A stretch of 64,000 nt of DNA from Bog-473 sp963741995 (GTDB lineage Bacteria > Actinomycetota > Acidimicrobiia > Acidimicrobiales > RAAP-2), in contig CAVUKI010000001.1 of the NCBI GenBank assembly GCA_963741995.1, positions 434,001 through 498,000 of the forward strand, given 5' to 3'. The position numbers and the translations under genes were made by a program. This document shows, piece after piece, positions 7,943-16,675 of the stretch (positions are counted from its first letter, which is position 1; each line of letters starts with the position of its first letter). Below the pieces are notes generated by a model. The model was given only the letters and a program-made list of their open reading frames with translations. It was not told the origin of the DNA and made no database searches.

Positions 7943-8753
7943 GGTCAGCGCCAACGGCGCCACACTCAATTATGAGGTGGTCGGCGACGGCGAGCCGCTC
8001 CTCCTCATCGCGGGCTGCGGCCAGCCGGCCGTGGCCTGGCACCTCTCGCTGGTGCCGGCCCTGGTGGCCGCGGGCTACCAGGTGGCCACATTCGACAACC
8101 GAGGGGTCGAGCCTTCCTCCTCACCCCCTGCGCCCTACAGCGTGGAGGGCATGGCCGCCGACGCCATCGCGCTCCTGGACCATCTCGGTTGGGCGCAACC
8201 GGTACGCATGGCCGGGCACTCCATGGGCGGGTGGATCGCGGAGACCCTGGCGCTCGACCACCCCGAGCGCGTGCGATCCGCCGCGTTGATGGGGAGTGCC
8301 AACGCGCCGACGGCCTGGGAGCTGGCCATCACCACCGTCGAGCGTGACCTGGCCCGCCTGGACTACGACCTGCCTCCGCTCTTCTACGCCACCGAGACTC
8401 TGCGCTACCTGCCCATCGCCGACCTTCAGGACAACGACGTCGTCAGCACGTGGTTGTCGATGATCGCGGACATCCCGGCCTGGCCCAACCCCGGGCGCCT
8501 GGGCCAGTACGAGGCGGCTCTGGCCTGGTCGACCGACCCGACCCGCACGACGCGGTGGCCCGAGGTGCGCGTCCCCTGCCTGGTGCTGGCCTTCGAGCAC
8601 GACGTCGACTCGCCGCCGCGGTACGCCCGGCAGGCCGCCGAGACGATCCCGGGCTGTGCCTACCGCGAGGTCGCCGGCTCCGGGCACATCGGCATCCTCA
8701 CCCACGCCGAGCAGGTGGCCGCCTACCTGATTGCGTTCTTCGAGCAACACTGA
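7935..8753 (+). CDS. Alpha/beta fold hydrolase, probable ATT start
   Basis: A hydrolase of about 272 residues with nucleophile elbow GHSMGGWIAE, an acid in AFEHDVDSP and the His in GSGHIGI. An HG-type oxyanion segment is seen in LLLIAGCGQPA. Many homologues begin with MPEVSANGxxLxYE. The same words occur here as PEVSANGATLNYEVVGDGE, preceded by ATT at 7935, so I take ATT as the start. It overlaps the dehydratase stop by 8 nt. A conservative alternative is GTG at 7977, which would delete the conserved first strand. The substrate cannot be read. Coupling with the PLP enzyme suggests a shared pathway but does not prove it. Confidence 0.8.
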   Translation: MPEVSANGATLNYEVVGDGEPLLLIAGCGQPAVAWHLSLVPALVAAGYQVATFDNRGVEPSSSPPAPYSVEGMAADAIALLDHLGWAQPVRMAGHSMGGWIAETLALDHPERVRSAALMGSANAPTAWELAITTVERDLARLDYDLPPLFYATETLRYLPIADLQDNDVVSTWLSMIADIPAWPNPGRLGQYEAALAWSTDPTRTTRWPEVRVPCLVLAFEHDVDSPPRYARQAAETIPGCAYREVAGSGHIGILTHAEQVAAYLIAFFEQH

Positions 8754-8779
8754 CCCTCCCGCCCCCCAGGGGCGCGGCC

Positions 8780-10423
8780 TCAGTGCCCGAAGCTCAGATA
8801 CTGATGCACCGCGCCGACACAGGCCGATCCCTCGCCGACCGCGCCGGCCACCCGTTTGGTGGAGCCCGAGCGCACATCGCCCACGGCGAACAGCCCGGGA
8901 TGGCTCGTCTCGAAGGGCAGCGGGAGGCGGTTTTGGGCAACCCAGCGCTCGTCGAGGTCCTCCGCTCCCAGCGCGCGGTCCGTCAGCACGAAGCCGCGGT
9001 CGTCGAGCTTGGCGCACCCCGAGATCCACTCCGACGTCGGGTCGGCCCCGATGAAGGAAAAGAGCCCGGTGCAGGGGACCTCCGTCGTCCCGGCCGTGTC
9101 CGTGATCGCAACGGCCTGCAGGTCGTGCTCGCCCAGGAGCCCGGTGATCTGCGCCTCGGTCCGCACACTGATGCGGGGGTGCCTGTCGATGCGGTCAGTG
9201 AGGTAGTGGGACATGCTCTTCCCGAGATCGCCGGCGCGGATGACGATGGTCACCGAGGAACAGGTATCGGAGAGGAACATCGCCGCCTGCCCGGCCGAAT
9301 TCCCACCGCCGACGACGATCACCGCTTCAGCGCCGCACTGGCGCCGCTCCATCTCCGTGGCCGCGTAGTACACGCTGGTGCCCTCGAACTCGTCGAGCCG
9401 GTCGACGGGGAGGCGCCGGTAGCGGGCACCGCTGGCGACGATGACAGCCCGGGCGGCCAACTCCGTGCCGTCGGACAGCCCGAGGATCAAGTGACCCGCC
9501 TCCTCCCGCAGGGATGTGGCCTCGCACGGCGCGGTCAGGGAGGCCCCGAATTTCTCGGCCTGGATCATCGCCCGCCTGGTCAGGTCGCCGCCCGAGATCC
9601 CGGTGGGGAACCCGAGGTAGTTCTCGATCCGCGAGCTCGCCCCCGCTTGGCCACCGACGGCGAACTTCTCGAGGCCGAGTGTGCGCAGTCCCTCGGAAGC
9701 GCCGTACACCGAGGCGGCAAGGCCGGCGGGCCCGCCGCCGACGACGACGAGGTCGAAGCAGCGGTCGGGCAGGCTCTGCACCGTGAGGCCCAGGTATTCG
9801 GCCAGCGAGCCAGGAGTGGGGCGCCGCAGGACGGATCCTGAGGTGATGACGACGGGCAGCTCGCCAGGGTCGATGCCGAACTGCCCCAGCAGGGTCTCCA
9901 CGGCCGGATCGCTATCCGGGTCGAGCCACTCGTAGGGGATGCCAGAGCGCGCCACGAACTCGCGCAGCGCTTGGCAGTCCGGACAGAAGCGGGACCCGAT
10001 GATCCGGGTGGTGGCCGACGCGCCGCTGAGGAGGACCGCTCGCCGGGCCATGAGGGCGATGAGGATCGTGTCACCGAGCCCGGGGTCGGTGGCGATGAGC
10101 CGGCGGAGCGCGTCCCGTGGCACCACGATCACCTCACCAGGCTCCACCACGCGGGCGGACACGAAGACGCGCATTCCGGTGAGCAGGTTGAGCTCGCCGA
10201 TGAACTTGCCTGGACCGTGCTCCGCGACGATCTTCTCCTCGTTGCCGTCGTGGGTCACGATCTCGATCGCCCCCGACACCACGACGTTGAAGTCGTAGGT
10301 CACGTCACCCTCGCGGAAGAGGTACTCGCCGGCGGCCACCGGACGCCGCGTCCCCAGCCCGTCCAAGACGGCCAGGTCGGCATCGGTCAGCGTCGGAAAG
10401 GCGGTGTCGAAGTCATCGGCCAT
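8780..10423 (-). CDS. Cyclic-nucleotide-binding domain - thioredoxin-like - thioredoxin-reductase-like fusion
   Basis: A 547-residue three-part protein. Residues 15-130 form a CRP-type cNMP-binding domain, with FIGELNLLTG in the phosphate-cassette position. Residues 140-210 look like a glutaredoxin/thioredoxin module with the motif FCPDCQ (Cys147, Cys150). From about 222 a flavoprotein disulfide-reductase domain follows: VVGGGPAGLA for FAD, VVGGGNSAGQA near 371-380 for NADPH and a C-terminal GDVRSGS FAD segment. The CxxC normally found between the two nucleotide domains of thioredoxin reductase is absent; only one Cys is near (residue 363). The attached CPDC may replace it, which is inference. 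GTGAGGAGG-like spacing before ATG at 10423 gives a strong ribosome-binding site. Confidence 0.9.
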   Translation of the reverse strand: MADDFDTAFPTLTDADLAVLDGLGTRRPVAAGEYLFREGDVTYDFNVVVSGAIEIVTHDGNEEKIVAEHGPGKFIGELNLLTGMRVFVSARVVEPGEVIVVPRDALRRLIATDPGLGDTILIALMARRAVLLSGASATTRIIGSRFCPDCQALREFVARSGIPYEWLDPDSDPAVETLLGQFGIDPGELPVVITSGSVLRRPTPGSLAEYLGLTVQSLPDRCFDLVVVGGGPAGLAASVYGASEGLRTLGLEKFAVGGQAGASSRIENYLGFPTGISGGDLTRRAMIQAEKFGASLTAPCEATSLREEAGHLILGLSDGTELAARAVIVASGARYRRLPVDRLDEFEGTSVYYAATEMERRQCGAEAVIVVGGGNSAGQAAMFLSDTCSSVTIVIRAGDLGKSMSHYLTDRIDRHPRISVRTEAQITGLLGEHDLQAVAITDTAGTTEVPCTGLFSFIGADPTSEWISGCAKLDDRGFVLTDRALGAEDLDERWVAQNRLPLPFETSHPGLFAVGDVRSGSTKRVAGAVGEGSACVGAVHQYLSFGH

Positions 10424-10501
10424 GGTCGGGCCTCCTCAGGGTTGTGGCAGGTGGATCCGGGTCACGGAGGGCAAATGGAATGGAGCAACCCTAGGGGTGC
10501 A

Positions 10502-10651
10502 TCAGTCGCGCTCGGGCGGGCCCGACCAGTCGGAGTGCGGGTCCGAGGCCGGGAACGAATCCTCCTCCTGCCCGTCGACGTACTCGTCCGGATCGCGCTC
10601 GGCCTCCGCCGTGTCAACGCCGTCCGACTCGTCTCGTGGTGTCGCACTCAC
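10502..10651 (-). CDS. Small acidic protein with EDSFPASDP motif (49 aa)
   Basis: A 49-residue, strongly acidic protein starting at GTG 10651. Its middle reads EEDSFPASDPHSDW and its end WSGPPERD. From memory, short actinobacterial proteins with an ESFPASDPP-type tail are common and uncharacterised; I cannot check this. The third codon positions are largely G or C, as in neighbouring genes. It lies 78 bp upstream of the CNBD-TrxR gene on the same strand, so it may share a transcript. No function can be assigned, and a chance reading frame is not excluded. Confidence 0.5.
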   Translation of the reverse strand: MSATPRDESDGVDTAEAERDPDEYVDGQEEDSFPASDPHSDWSGPPERD

Positions 10652-10736
10652 TCCGTTGTGCCCTCTCCATAGAAAGTGCCAGGTCCTGCCTCATGGACTA
10701 CACCGTGGCAATTGGCCGCGCAAGGCCGTTTCGGCC

Positions 10737-11057
10737 TCAGGACGGGCGACGTGCTGTCTCCCAGTCGATCGTGACCGCCGCCGCCTCGTCGGGGTGCTCC
10801 TGCAGCCAGCGCCGGGCGTAGGGGCACCAGGGGACCACGGTCAGGACGTCGGCTCGGGCGCGGGCCAGGGCGGCGCGGACCAGGCGCCCCCCGATGCCGT
10901 GCCCGCCCCACTCCTCGGGAACGCCCGTGTGGACCAGCAGCATCCGGTTGCCCTCAATGACGTAGATGAGCTCGGCCTCGGCGCCACCCTCTCGGATGAC
11001 GAACTGGCTGCGGGCGGTGTCGTCGACGACCGCTGCGTCGTCGGCGGGAATCGTCAT
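10737..11057 (-). CDS. GNAT-fold N-acetyltransferase of the YjdJ (Gcn5-like) type
   Basis: A 106-residue minimal acetyltransferase. The acetyl-CoA-binding motif A reads EEWGGHGIGGRLVRAAL, matching the GxGxG/A loop. It is preceded by strand-turn elements ELIYVIEGNRMLLVHTGV and followed by VVPWCPYARRWLQEHPD, the standard C-terminus of this short family. Members lack the N-terminal part of larger GNAT enzymes; their substrates are mostly unknown. It is divergent from the pirin gene. ATG at 11057 is the first plausible start. Confidence 0.85.
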   Translation of the reverse strand: MTIPADDAAVVDDTARSQFVIREGGAEAELIYVIEGNRMLLVHTGVPEEWGGHGIGGRLVRAALARARADVLTVVPWCPYARRWLQEHPDEAAAVTIDWETARRPS

Positions 11058-11161
11058 GCGGTGCGGCCTCCCGGTCGGTCTGATCCTGTACCGGCGTCCA
11101 CCCTAAGCGTGGAGAACCGTGGACCCTGAGCGGACCGGTCGCCACCGACGACGCGGCGCCG

Positions 11162-12055
11162 GTGCCCGGGCCGGCGGACCAGGCCGAGGGCCCGGTCGTC
11201 GAAGTCGCGCCGGGCCGCGTCACCCAGGTGCGCTCCTTGCCGGTGCGCCGGGTCCTGCCCCAGCGGCCGCGTCGCACCGTGGGGTCCTGGTGCTTCGCGG
11301 ATCACGTCGGCCCCGTCCCGGTGGAGCCGGGCGTTTCGTTCGGGATCGGGCCGCATCCCCACCTGGGTCTGCAGACCGTGACCTGGCTGCTGGCCGGCGA
11401 GCTGTTGCATCTCGACAGCCTCGGGACCGAGCAGCTCATCCGGCCCGGCCAGCTGAACCTCATGACGGCGGGCCCCGGGGTGTCCCATGCGGAGGAGGAC
11501 CCGGCGCGGGCCGAGGAGATCCATGCCGTCCAGCTCTGGGTGGCGCAGCCGGCCGCCACTCGCAACGGTCCGGCCGCCTTCGAGCATCACGCCGAGCTGC
11601 CTCGCCTCGAGCTCGACCGGGCCGAGGCGACCGTTCTGGTCGGCGATTTCGGCGGGGCGGACTCGCCGGCGCGGCGCGACACCGAACACATGGGGATCGA
11701 GCTCACACTGCAGGGGCCGAGCACCGCGGTGCCGCTCCGCACCGACTACGAGCACGCGCTCGTGGTCCTGGAGGGCCGGGTCACGGTGGACGGCGTGGCG
11801 GTGGAGCCCGGCGCGCTGGCCTACCTCGGGCTGGGCCGGGACCAGTGCCGCTTCGAAGTGGGTGCACCGGCGCGGGCGCTGCTGCTCGGCGGCGTGCCCT
11901 TCCCCGACCCGATCCTCATGTGGTGGAACTTCGTCGGGCGCTGCCGCGAGGAGCTCTCAGAGGCCAGGCGGCAGTGGTCGGCCGACGACGGCCGCTTCGG
12001 CCAGGTCGTGTCCTCGCTGAGCCGGATCGACGTCGGCAAACCGCCCTGGGAGTGA
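11162..12055 (+). CDS. Pirin family cupin protein
   Basis: A 297-residue bicupin of the pirin family. The metal site in the N-terminal cupin is visible as GPHPHLG (His65, His67) and GPGVSHAEE (His109, Glu111). The C-terminal Pirin_C half follows, with VLEGRVTVDG and LLGGVPFPDPILMWWNFVGR, a typical pirin ending. Bacterial pirins are Fe-binding proteins with reported quercetinase activity or roles in redox regulation; the specific role here is unknown. The first in-frame start is GTG 11162. The stop is 1 bp from the convergent Gfo/Idh/MocA stop, leaving no room for a separate terminator. Confidence 0.9.
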   Translation: MPGPADQAEGPVVEVAPGRVTQVRSLPVRRVLPQRPRRTVGSWCFADHVGPVPVEPGVSFGIGPHPHLGLQTVTWLLAGELLHLDSLGTEQLIRPGQLNLMTAGPGVSHAEEDPARAEEIHAVQLWVAQPAATRNGPAAFEHHAELPRLELDRAEATVLVGDFGGADSPARRDTEHMGIELTLQGPSTAVPLRTDYEHALVVLEGRVTVDGVAVEPGALAYLGLGRDQCRFEVGAPARALLLGGVPFPDPILMWWNFVGRCREELSEARRQWSADDGRFGQVVSSLSRIDVGKPPWE

Positions 12056-12056
12056 T

Positions 12057-13160
12057 CTACCAGTCGCCCCAGCCGGGAGGGCTGACCGTCCCGGTCACGC
12101 CGCGGGGGTCGACCGGCAGGCGGGTCGCCCCCGCTTCGTAGACCGCGAAGCAGAGCCGGAGGACGTCGGTGGCCTCCGAGGCGGTCATGGCGGCGGCGGT
12201 CCCGTGCACCAGCGCGTCGATGAAATGCTGGGAGGACCGGGCGAACCCGGTGCCCCAGTCGGCTTCGATGTCCGTGTACTCGGTGGTCTTGATTTCGTTC
12301 GCCGTCCCCGTGAACAACATGACGGGTGGGAGGTCGAGCATCTCACCCGTGGCCCGGGTCACCCAGAGCTGTCCTTCGTCGCCGGTGATCTCGAAGAACT
12401 CGTCGGCCCCGTAATACGAGGAGCGCATGTAGAGGTTGGGGGCGTACTGGACCTCCATGGTGCCGAGCACATTGGGGTCCTCGTACTCGAAGATGACGGC
12501 ACAGGGCTCGAAGAAGAAATCGCGCCGCCGTACGACGGCCTGCACGGAGGTGATGTCGAGGTCGAGCAACCACAGCGCCATGGCGTATTTGTGCACCATG
12601 TCGTCGAAGAGGTGCCCGCCCGGGCTGCGCTTGTCGAGGCGCCAGCCGTAGCCCTCGGGGCGCAGCGACGACTGGAAGGTCGAGGTGGTCTGGCCGACCA
12701 GCGTCCGGATACGCAACGACGTCGGCTGGCCGATGGCACCCTCGGTGACCAGGCGCTTGGCCAGCTCGAGCGGCGGGTAGTGGACGAAGCACTCGCTGAT
12801 GCGCAGCGTGCGACCCACCCGATCGGCCGCCGCTCCCATTTCGAGGGCGTCCTCGACCGAATTGGCCACCGGCTTCTGGACCGAGACGTGCTTGCCCGCC
12901 TCGAGCGCGGCAATGACGTGGTCGTGGTGCATGTGCGTCGGCGTCAGCACTTCGACGGCATCGATCGAGTCGTCCGCCAGCATGGCGTCGAGGTCGCCGT
13001 AGTACGACTCAGCGCCCCACTCCTTGGCCGCCTGGCGGCCGACCTCCGCGTCGGTGTCGCACACGGCGACGATGTCGCAGCGCGGGTCTTCGAGATACCC
13101 CCGCACGTTCATGGCCGCGATGTTGCCGGCGCCCAGCACGCCCAGCCGGACCTTGTCCAT
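12057..13160 (-). CDS. Gfo/Idh/MocA family oxidoreductase
   Basis: A 367-residue NAD(P)-dependent oxidoreductase. RLGVLGAGNIAAMN at 5-18 is the Rossmann dinucleotide site. LTPTHMHHDHVIAALEAGKHVSVQKPVA corresponds to the family's EKP motif, here QKP. The C-terminal half is the Gfo_Idh_MocA C-domain, with GGHLFDDMVHKYAMALWLL holding the likely catalytic His. Members oxidise sugars, inositols or related compounds; substrate unknown. ATG at 13160 follows GGGAGGG and yields the normal N-terminus; an open extension upstream is Arg-rich and unlike the family. It lies 28 bp downstream of the CaiB/BaiF gene on the same strand, so the two probably form an operon. Confidence 0.9.
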   Translation of the reverse strand: MDKVRLGVLGAGNIAAMNVRGYLEDPRCDIVAVCDTDAEVGRQAAKEWGAESYYGDLDAMLADDSIDAVEVLTPTHMHHDHVIAALEAGKHVSVQKPVANSVEDALEMGAAADRVGRTLRISECFVHYPPLELAKRLVTEGAIGQPTSLRIRTLVGQTTSTFQSSLRPEGYGWRLDKRSPGGHLFDDMVHKYAMALWLLDLDITSVQAVVRRRDFFFEPCAVIFEYEDPNVLGTMEVQYAPNLYMRSSYYGADEFFEITGDEGQLWVTRATGEMLDLPPVMLFTGTANEIKTTEYTDIEADWGTGFARSSQHFIDALVHGTAAAMTASEATDVLRLCFAVYEAGATRLPVDPRGVTGTVSPPGWGDW

Positions 13161-13188
13161 CAGACCCTCCCTTGGCCGACGACGCCGC

Positions 13189-14430
13189 CTACGTTCCGGT
13201 CCCGAATGCGCCCCCGTCACGGGCAGCGGAGATCTGATTGTCGTCATATCCCAGCACGGAACGCAAAACCGCTTCGGTGTGCTCGCCCACCGTGGGTGCC
13301 TTGGCCGGATGCGGCAGCTCCTCGCCGACGAAGTGCAGTGGCGTGAAGAGTTGGTCCGCTCCCATGTCTGACGCGGGCAGGAGCGGGAGGCGGTCGACGA
13401 ACTGCGGGTCGTCGAACAACGTCTTGGGTGTGTTCACCGGCGCGATCGGCGTGTTGACCCGCCCGCCGAACTGCAGCCACTCCTCCGCGGTCCTGGTGCG
13501 GAAGATGTCGCGCAGCTCCCGCTGGAGCTCCCGGTTCCCCCGGGCGTGATCGGCGTACTTGGAGCCGGGCCAGCGCTCGAAGAGGTCGACGCGGTCCACG
13601 CCCTCGCAGAAGTTCTTCCAGAACGCCTGCTCCGAGGCCATGAAGAGGACGTGGCGCTGGTCGGATGTTTCGTAGACCTGGTAGCGGACGCCCTCGACCA
13701 TGCCGGCCGTACCCGGGGCGCGGCGCTCGTAATTGTCGGACTTGTTCCCGGTGACCTCGGACTGCGGGCGCTCGTAGGCGCGGAAGCTCTCGGAGCGGTA
13801 CCAGTCCATGGCCGCGGCGGCGTCGGACTGGGCCAGGTCGATGTAGGAGCTCTCGCCGGTGGCCCGGGCGCGGATGACCGCGGCCAGGATGCCGAGCGCG
13901 CCGTAGAGCGGGCCGGCGTTGATGCCGATGGAGACGTGCTCGGGAATGTAGGTGAAGCCCTCATCGTCCGTGGCGACGTTGACGATGCCGGCCCAGGTGT
14001 CGTAGGCCACGCCATGGCTCGGGTAGTCCTTGTACGGCCCGGTCATGCCGTAGCCCGAGATGCTGCAGAAGACGATCTTGGCATTGAGCGTCCGCAGGTC
14101 GTCGTACCCGACGCCGCGCCGGGCCAGCGCGCCCGGCCGCATGGCCTCGACCACGACGTCGGCGCCGGTGGCCAACTCCTTCAAAATGGCGACGCCGGCG
14201 TCGGTGCGCAGGTCGAGCACGAGGGAACGCTTGCCCCGGTTGACGTGGAGATGCATCAACGACGTGCCCTCGACGATGGGCCACGTCATTTCGCGGATGT
14301 AGTCGCCGGCGGGCGGCTCGACCTTTATGACGTCGGCCCCGAGGTCGACCAGGGCCGAGGTGATGGCGGCCGGGCCCAGTGCCGAGACCTCGATGATTCG
14401 CATTCCGTGCAGTGGCGGCGTCGTCGCCAT
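13189..14430 (-). CDS. CaiB/BaiF family CoA-transferase (family III)
   Basis: A 413-residue family III CoA-transferase. The N-terminal LHGMRIIEVSALGPAAITS and LGADVIKVEPPAGD are family hallmarks, as are LDLRTDAG and VEAMRPGALARRGVGYDDL. The catalytic Asp is in the IDLAQSDAAAAM segment. These enzymes move CoA between carboxylic acids, for example carnitine, oxalate, bile acid or aromatic acid CoA esters; the pair of acids used here is unknown. ATG at 14430 follows GGAGGTCCG. The gene is the first of a likely two-gene operon with the Gfo/Idh/MocA oxidoreductase and is divergent from the questin-oxidase-like gene. Confidence 0.92.
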   Translation of the reverse strand: MATTPPLHGMRIIEVSALGPAAITSALVDLGADVIKVEPPAGDYIREMTWPIVEGTSLMHLHVNRGKRSLVLDLRTDAGVAILKELATGADVVVEAMRPGALARRGVGYDDLRTLNAKIVFCSISGYGMTGPYKDYPSHGVAYDTWAGIVNVATDDEGFTYIPEHVSIGINAGPLYGALGILAAVIRARATGESSYIDLAQSDAAAAMDWYRSESFRAYERPQSEVTGNKSDNYERRAPGTAGMVEGVRYQVYETSDQRHVLFMASEQAFWKNFCEGVDRVDLFERWPGSKYADHARGNRELQRELRDIFRTRTAEEWLQFGGRVNTPIAPVNTPKTLFDDPQFVDRLPLLPASDMGADQLFTPLHFVGEELPHPAKAPTVGEHTEAVLRSVLGYDDNQISAARDGGAFGTGT

Positions 14431-14510
14431 CGGACCTCCCGTCGTCGAAGGCCGGATCGTAGTGGCCGCCGACTTGGGCGCCCACTGCCCCGCGTGGCCA
14501 TACTGGGACG

Positions 14511-15542
14511 ATGGAGACGGCGGCCCTCGATGACGCCCTGACGGTCTTCGCCACCACCGCGCCCAATTACGGCTCCATCGGCCTGGCCAACCACGGGCCG
14601 ATGGCGGCCGAGGCATTGGCACACCTGGGGCGTCACGACGCGATCCCCGGCTGGGTGGCGCAGTACCGCACCCGTCTCGACGACGCCCCACTCCCGGCCC
14701 GGTCCCTCTCGGAGGAGGAATGGCCGGCCGCGCTCGGGCAGTTGGGGCGCTTTCCCGAATGGCTCGCCCTCTTCGAGCGCGAGATCGCCGACCGACCTGT
14801 CGCCGCCGTGGCGGGGGAGTGGGTGCCGCGGTTGCTCCCGGGCTCCGTCGGTGCCGCCACGCACGGGCTCATCCGGACCGGTCACGCATTACGCGGGCTG
14901 GGCGACGCCGACACGCCGCCTCGTCGCCTCGAGGTGGCCAACGGCCTGGCCTTCTGGGCGGCGAGCTACGAGGAGCTGCCGGGACCACCGCTGCTGATCG
15001 GCCACGAAGGGGTGGCCGACGCGCTGGCCGATCTGCCCTACCTGCCCGAGGACGCGCCGAGCGCGCTCCTCATCAGTGACCGGGTGGCGGCGGTGGCCGA
15101 TATCGCCGACGAATTCGAGCAGGGGGTGGCCTCACTCGGTTGGACCGGTGACGCGGTGGACCTGCTCGACCAGCTGGCCGCGGGTGGGTCGGCGGCGTAT
15201 CTGCGCAACGCCGACGCGGGCGGGGCAATCGGGCTGCTGCACGCGGTGACGTCGCCGTTGGCCTGCGAGATGTTGCTGCCCTGGCTGGCCGAGGAAGATC
15301 GAGATGCCTCCCTGGGCTACGTCTGGCAGGCTGCGGCAGCGTTGCACGTCGCCTACGACGTTGACAGGATCGCCCCCGCTCCCACGGATGCGCCACTGTC
15401 TACCGACGTCCTGGTGGATCGCGCTCTGGCCTCCGGAGACGAGCACGCGATCAAGCTGACCGAGGCTGCGCTGCGGAGCTTCGGTCGCAGCGGCAATGCG
15501 GTGCTCCTGCTGGCCGCCGCCGACGCCTGCCAGCGTCTCTGA
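14511..15542 (+). CDS. Questin-oxidase-like (DUF4243) family protein
   Basis: A 343-residue protein whose N-terminus NYGSIGLANHGPMAAEALAHLG and the following W-x-x-x-YR region match the questin-oxidase-like family. In fungi a member (GedK-type) performs a Baeyer-Villiger-like ring opening of the anthraquinone questin without a visible flavin motif. Bacterial members are mostly uncharacterised. The rest is helical, with His residues at NHG, ATHGLIRTGHALRG and LLHAVTSP that could bind a cofactor or metal. No nucleotide-binding motif is seen. It is divergent from the CaiB/BaiF gene with 80 bp between and precedes the aldo/keto reductase by 51 bp, so the two may be co-transcribed. Confidence 0.8.
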   Translation: METAALDDALTVFATTAPNYGSIGLANHGPMAAEALAHLGRHDAIPGWVAQYRTRLDDAPLPARSLSEEEWPAALGQLGRFPEWLALFEREIADRPVAAVAGEWVPRLLPGSVGAATHGLIRTGHALRGLGDADTPPRRLEVANGLAFWAASYEELPGPPLLIGHEGVADALADLPYLPEDAPSALLISDRVAAVADIADEFEQGVASLGWTGDAVDLLDQLAAGGSAAYLRNADAGGAIGLLHAVTSPLACEMLLPWLAEEDRDASLGYVWQAAAALHVAYDVDRIAPAPTDAPLSTDVLVDRALASGDEHAIKLTEAALRSFGRSGNAVLLLAAADACQRL

Positions 15543-15593
15543 GGCAGCCCACCCGCGGCGCGGGCCGTCAGATCCGTTGCTAGGTTCGGCCCG

Positions 15594-16622
15594 ATGGAAT
15601 ACCGCACACTTGGACGGACCGGTCTCAAAGTCAGCCCCCTCTGCCTCGGGGCGATGATGTTCGGGTCGTTCGGCAACACCGATCATGACGACTCCGTCCG
15701 CATCATTCACGCCGCGCTGGACGCCGGCATCAACTTCGTGGACACCGCTGACGTCTACTCGTTCGGCGAGTCGGAGGAAATCGTCGGGAAGGCGCTGGCG
15801 CAGACCAAGCGGCACAAGGTGGTACTGGCCACGAAGGTGCACGGACAGATGGGCCAGGACCCCAACGCACAGGGAAACTCACGGCGCTGGATCATGGCGG
15901 CGTGCGAGAACAGCCTGCGCCGACTCGGGGTCGACTACATCGACATCTACCAGATCCACCGGCCCTCGCCCGAGACCGACATCGACGAGACCCTGGGCGC
16001 GCTGACCGACCTGGTGCGGGCCGGCAAGATCCGTTACTTCGGCAGCTCGACCTTCCCGGCGCACGAGATCGTCGAGGCGCAGTGGGTGGCCGAGCGCCGG
16101 GCCCGCGAGCGCTTCGTCACCGAGCAGCCGCCGTACTCAATTCTGGTCCGCAGCATTGAGAAGGACGTGCTGCCGGTGTGCCAGAAGTACGGCATGGGCG
16201 TGCTGTCGTGGAGCCCGCTGGCGGGTGGCTGGCTCTCGGGCGCCTTCGGGCCGGGCCAAGTGAACACCAGCCGGCGTGCGACCTTCCTGCCTCATCACTA
16301 CGACATGGAGGTGCCGGGGAACCGGGCCAAGCTCGAGGCGGTCACGCAGCTCATCGAGCTGGCCGACAACGCCGGCCTGTCGCTCATTGAGCTCGCCCTC
16401 GGCTTCGTGCTCGAGCATCCGGGCGTGACGTCGCCCATCATCGGGCCGCGCACCATGGAGCACCTGCAGTCACAGCTGCCGGCCCTGGAGCTGCGCCTGA
16501 GCCCGGTCGTGCTCGACCGCATCGACGAGATCGTGGCACCCGGCACCGACCTCAACGACACCGATGTCGGTTGGGTCCCGGCCGCCATCGCCGACCCGTC
16601 GCTGCGCCGCCGCCCCCGCTGA
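15594..16622 (+). CDS. Aldo/keto reductase
   Basis: A 342-residue TIM-barrel NADPH-dependent reductase. The catalytic tetrad is complete: Asp50 and Tyr55 in NFVDTADVYSFGESEE, Lys81 in LATKVHG and His122 in YQIHRP. SWSPLAGGWLSG and the C-terminal SPIIGPRTMEHLQ match the cofactor-binding loops of the bacterial AKR groups related to YajO/Tas. Substrates would be aldehydes or ketones; none is implied by context. ATG at 15594 is the only sensible start. It follows the questin-oxidase-like gene at 51 bp spacing. Confidence 0.92.
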   Translation: MEYRTLGRTGLKVSPLCLGAMMFGSFGNTDHDDSVRIIHAALDAGINFVDTADVYSFGESEEIVGKALAQTKRHKVVLATKVHGQMGQDPNAQGNSRRWIMAACENSLRRLGVDYIDIYQIHRPSPETDIDETLGALTDLVRAGKIRYFGSSTFPAHEIVEAQWVAERRARERFVTEQPPYSILVRSIEKDVLPVCQKYGMGVLSWSPLAGGWLSGAFGPGQVNTSRRATFLPHHYDMEVPGNRAKLEAVTQLIELADNAGLSLIELALGFVLEHPGVTSPIIGPRTMEHLQSQLPALELRLSPVVLDRIDEIVAPGTDLNDTDVGWVPAAIADPSLRRRPR

Positions 16623-16675
16623 GCCGGTCGGGCTGGAACTCGTCACCCACGGGGAGACGGCGGTCCCGGTGAGGG

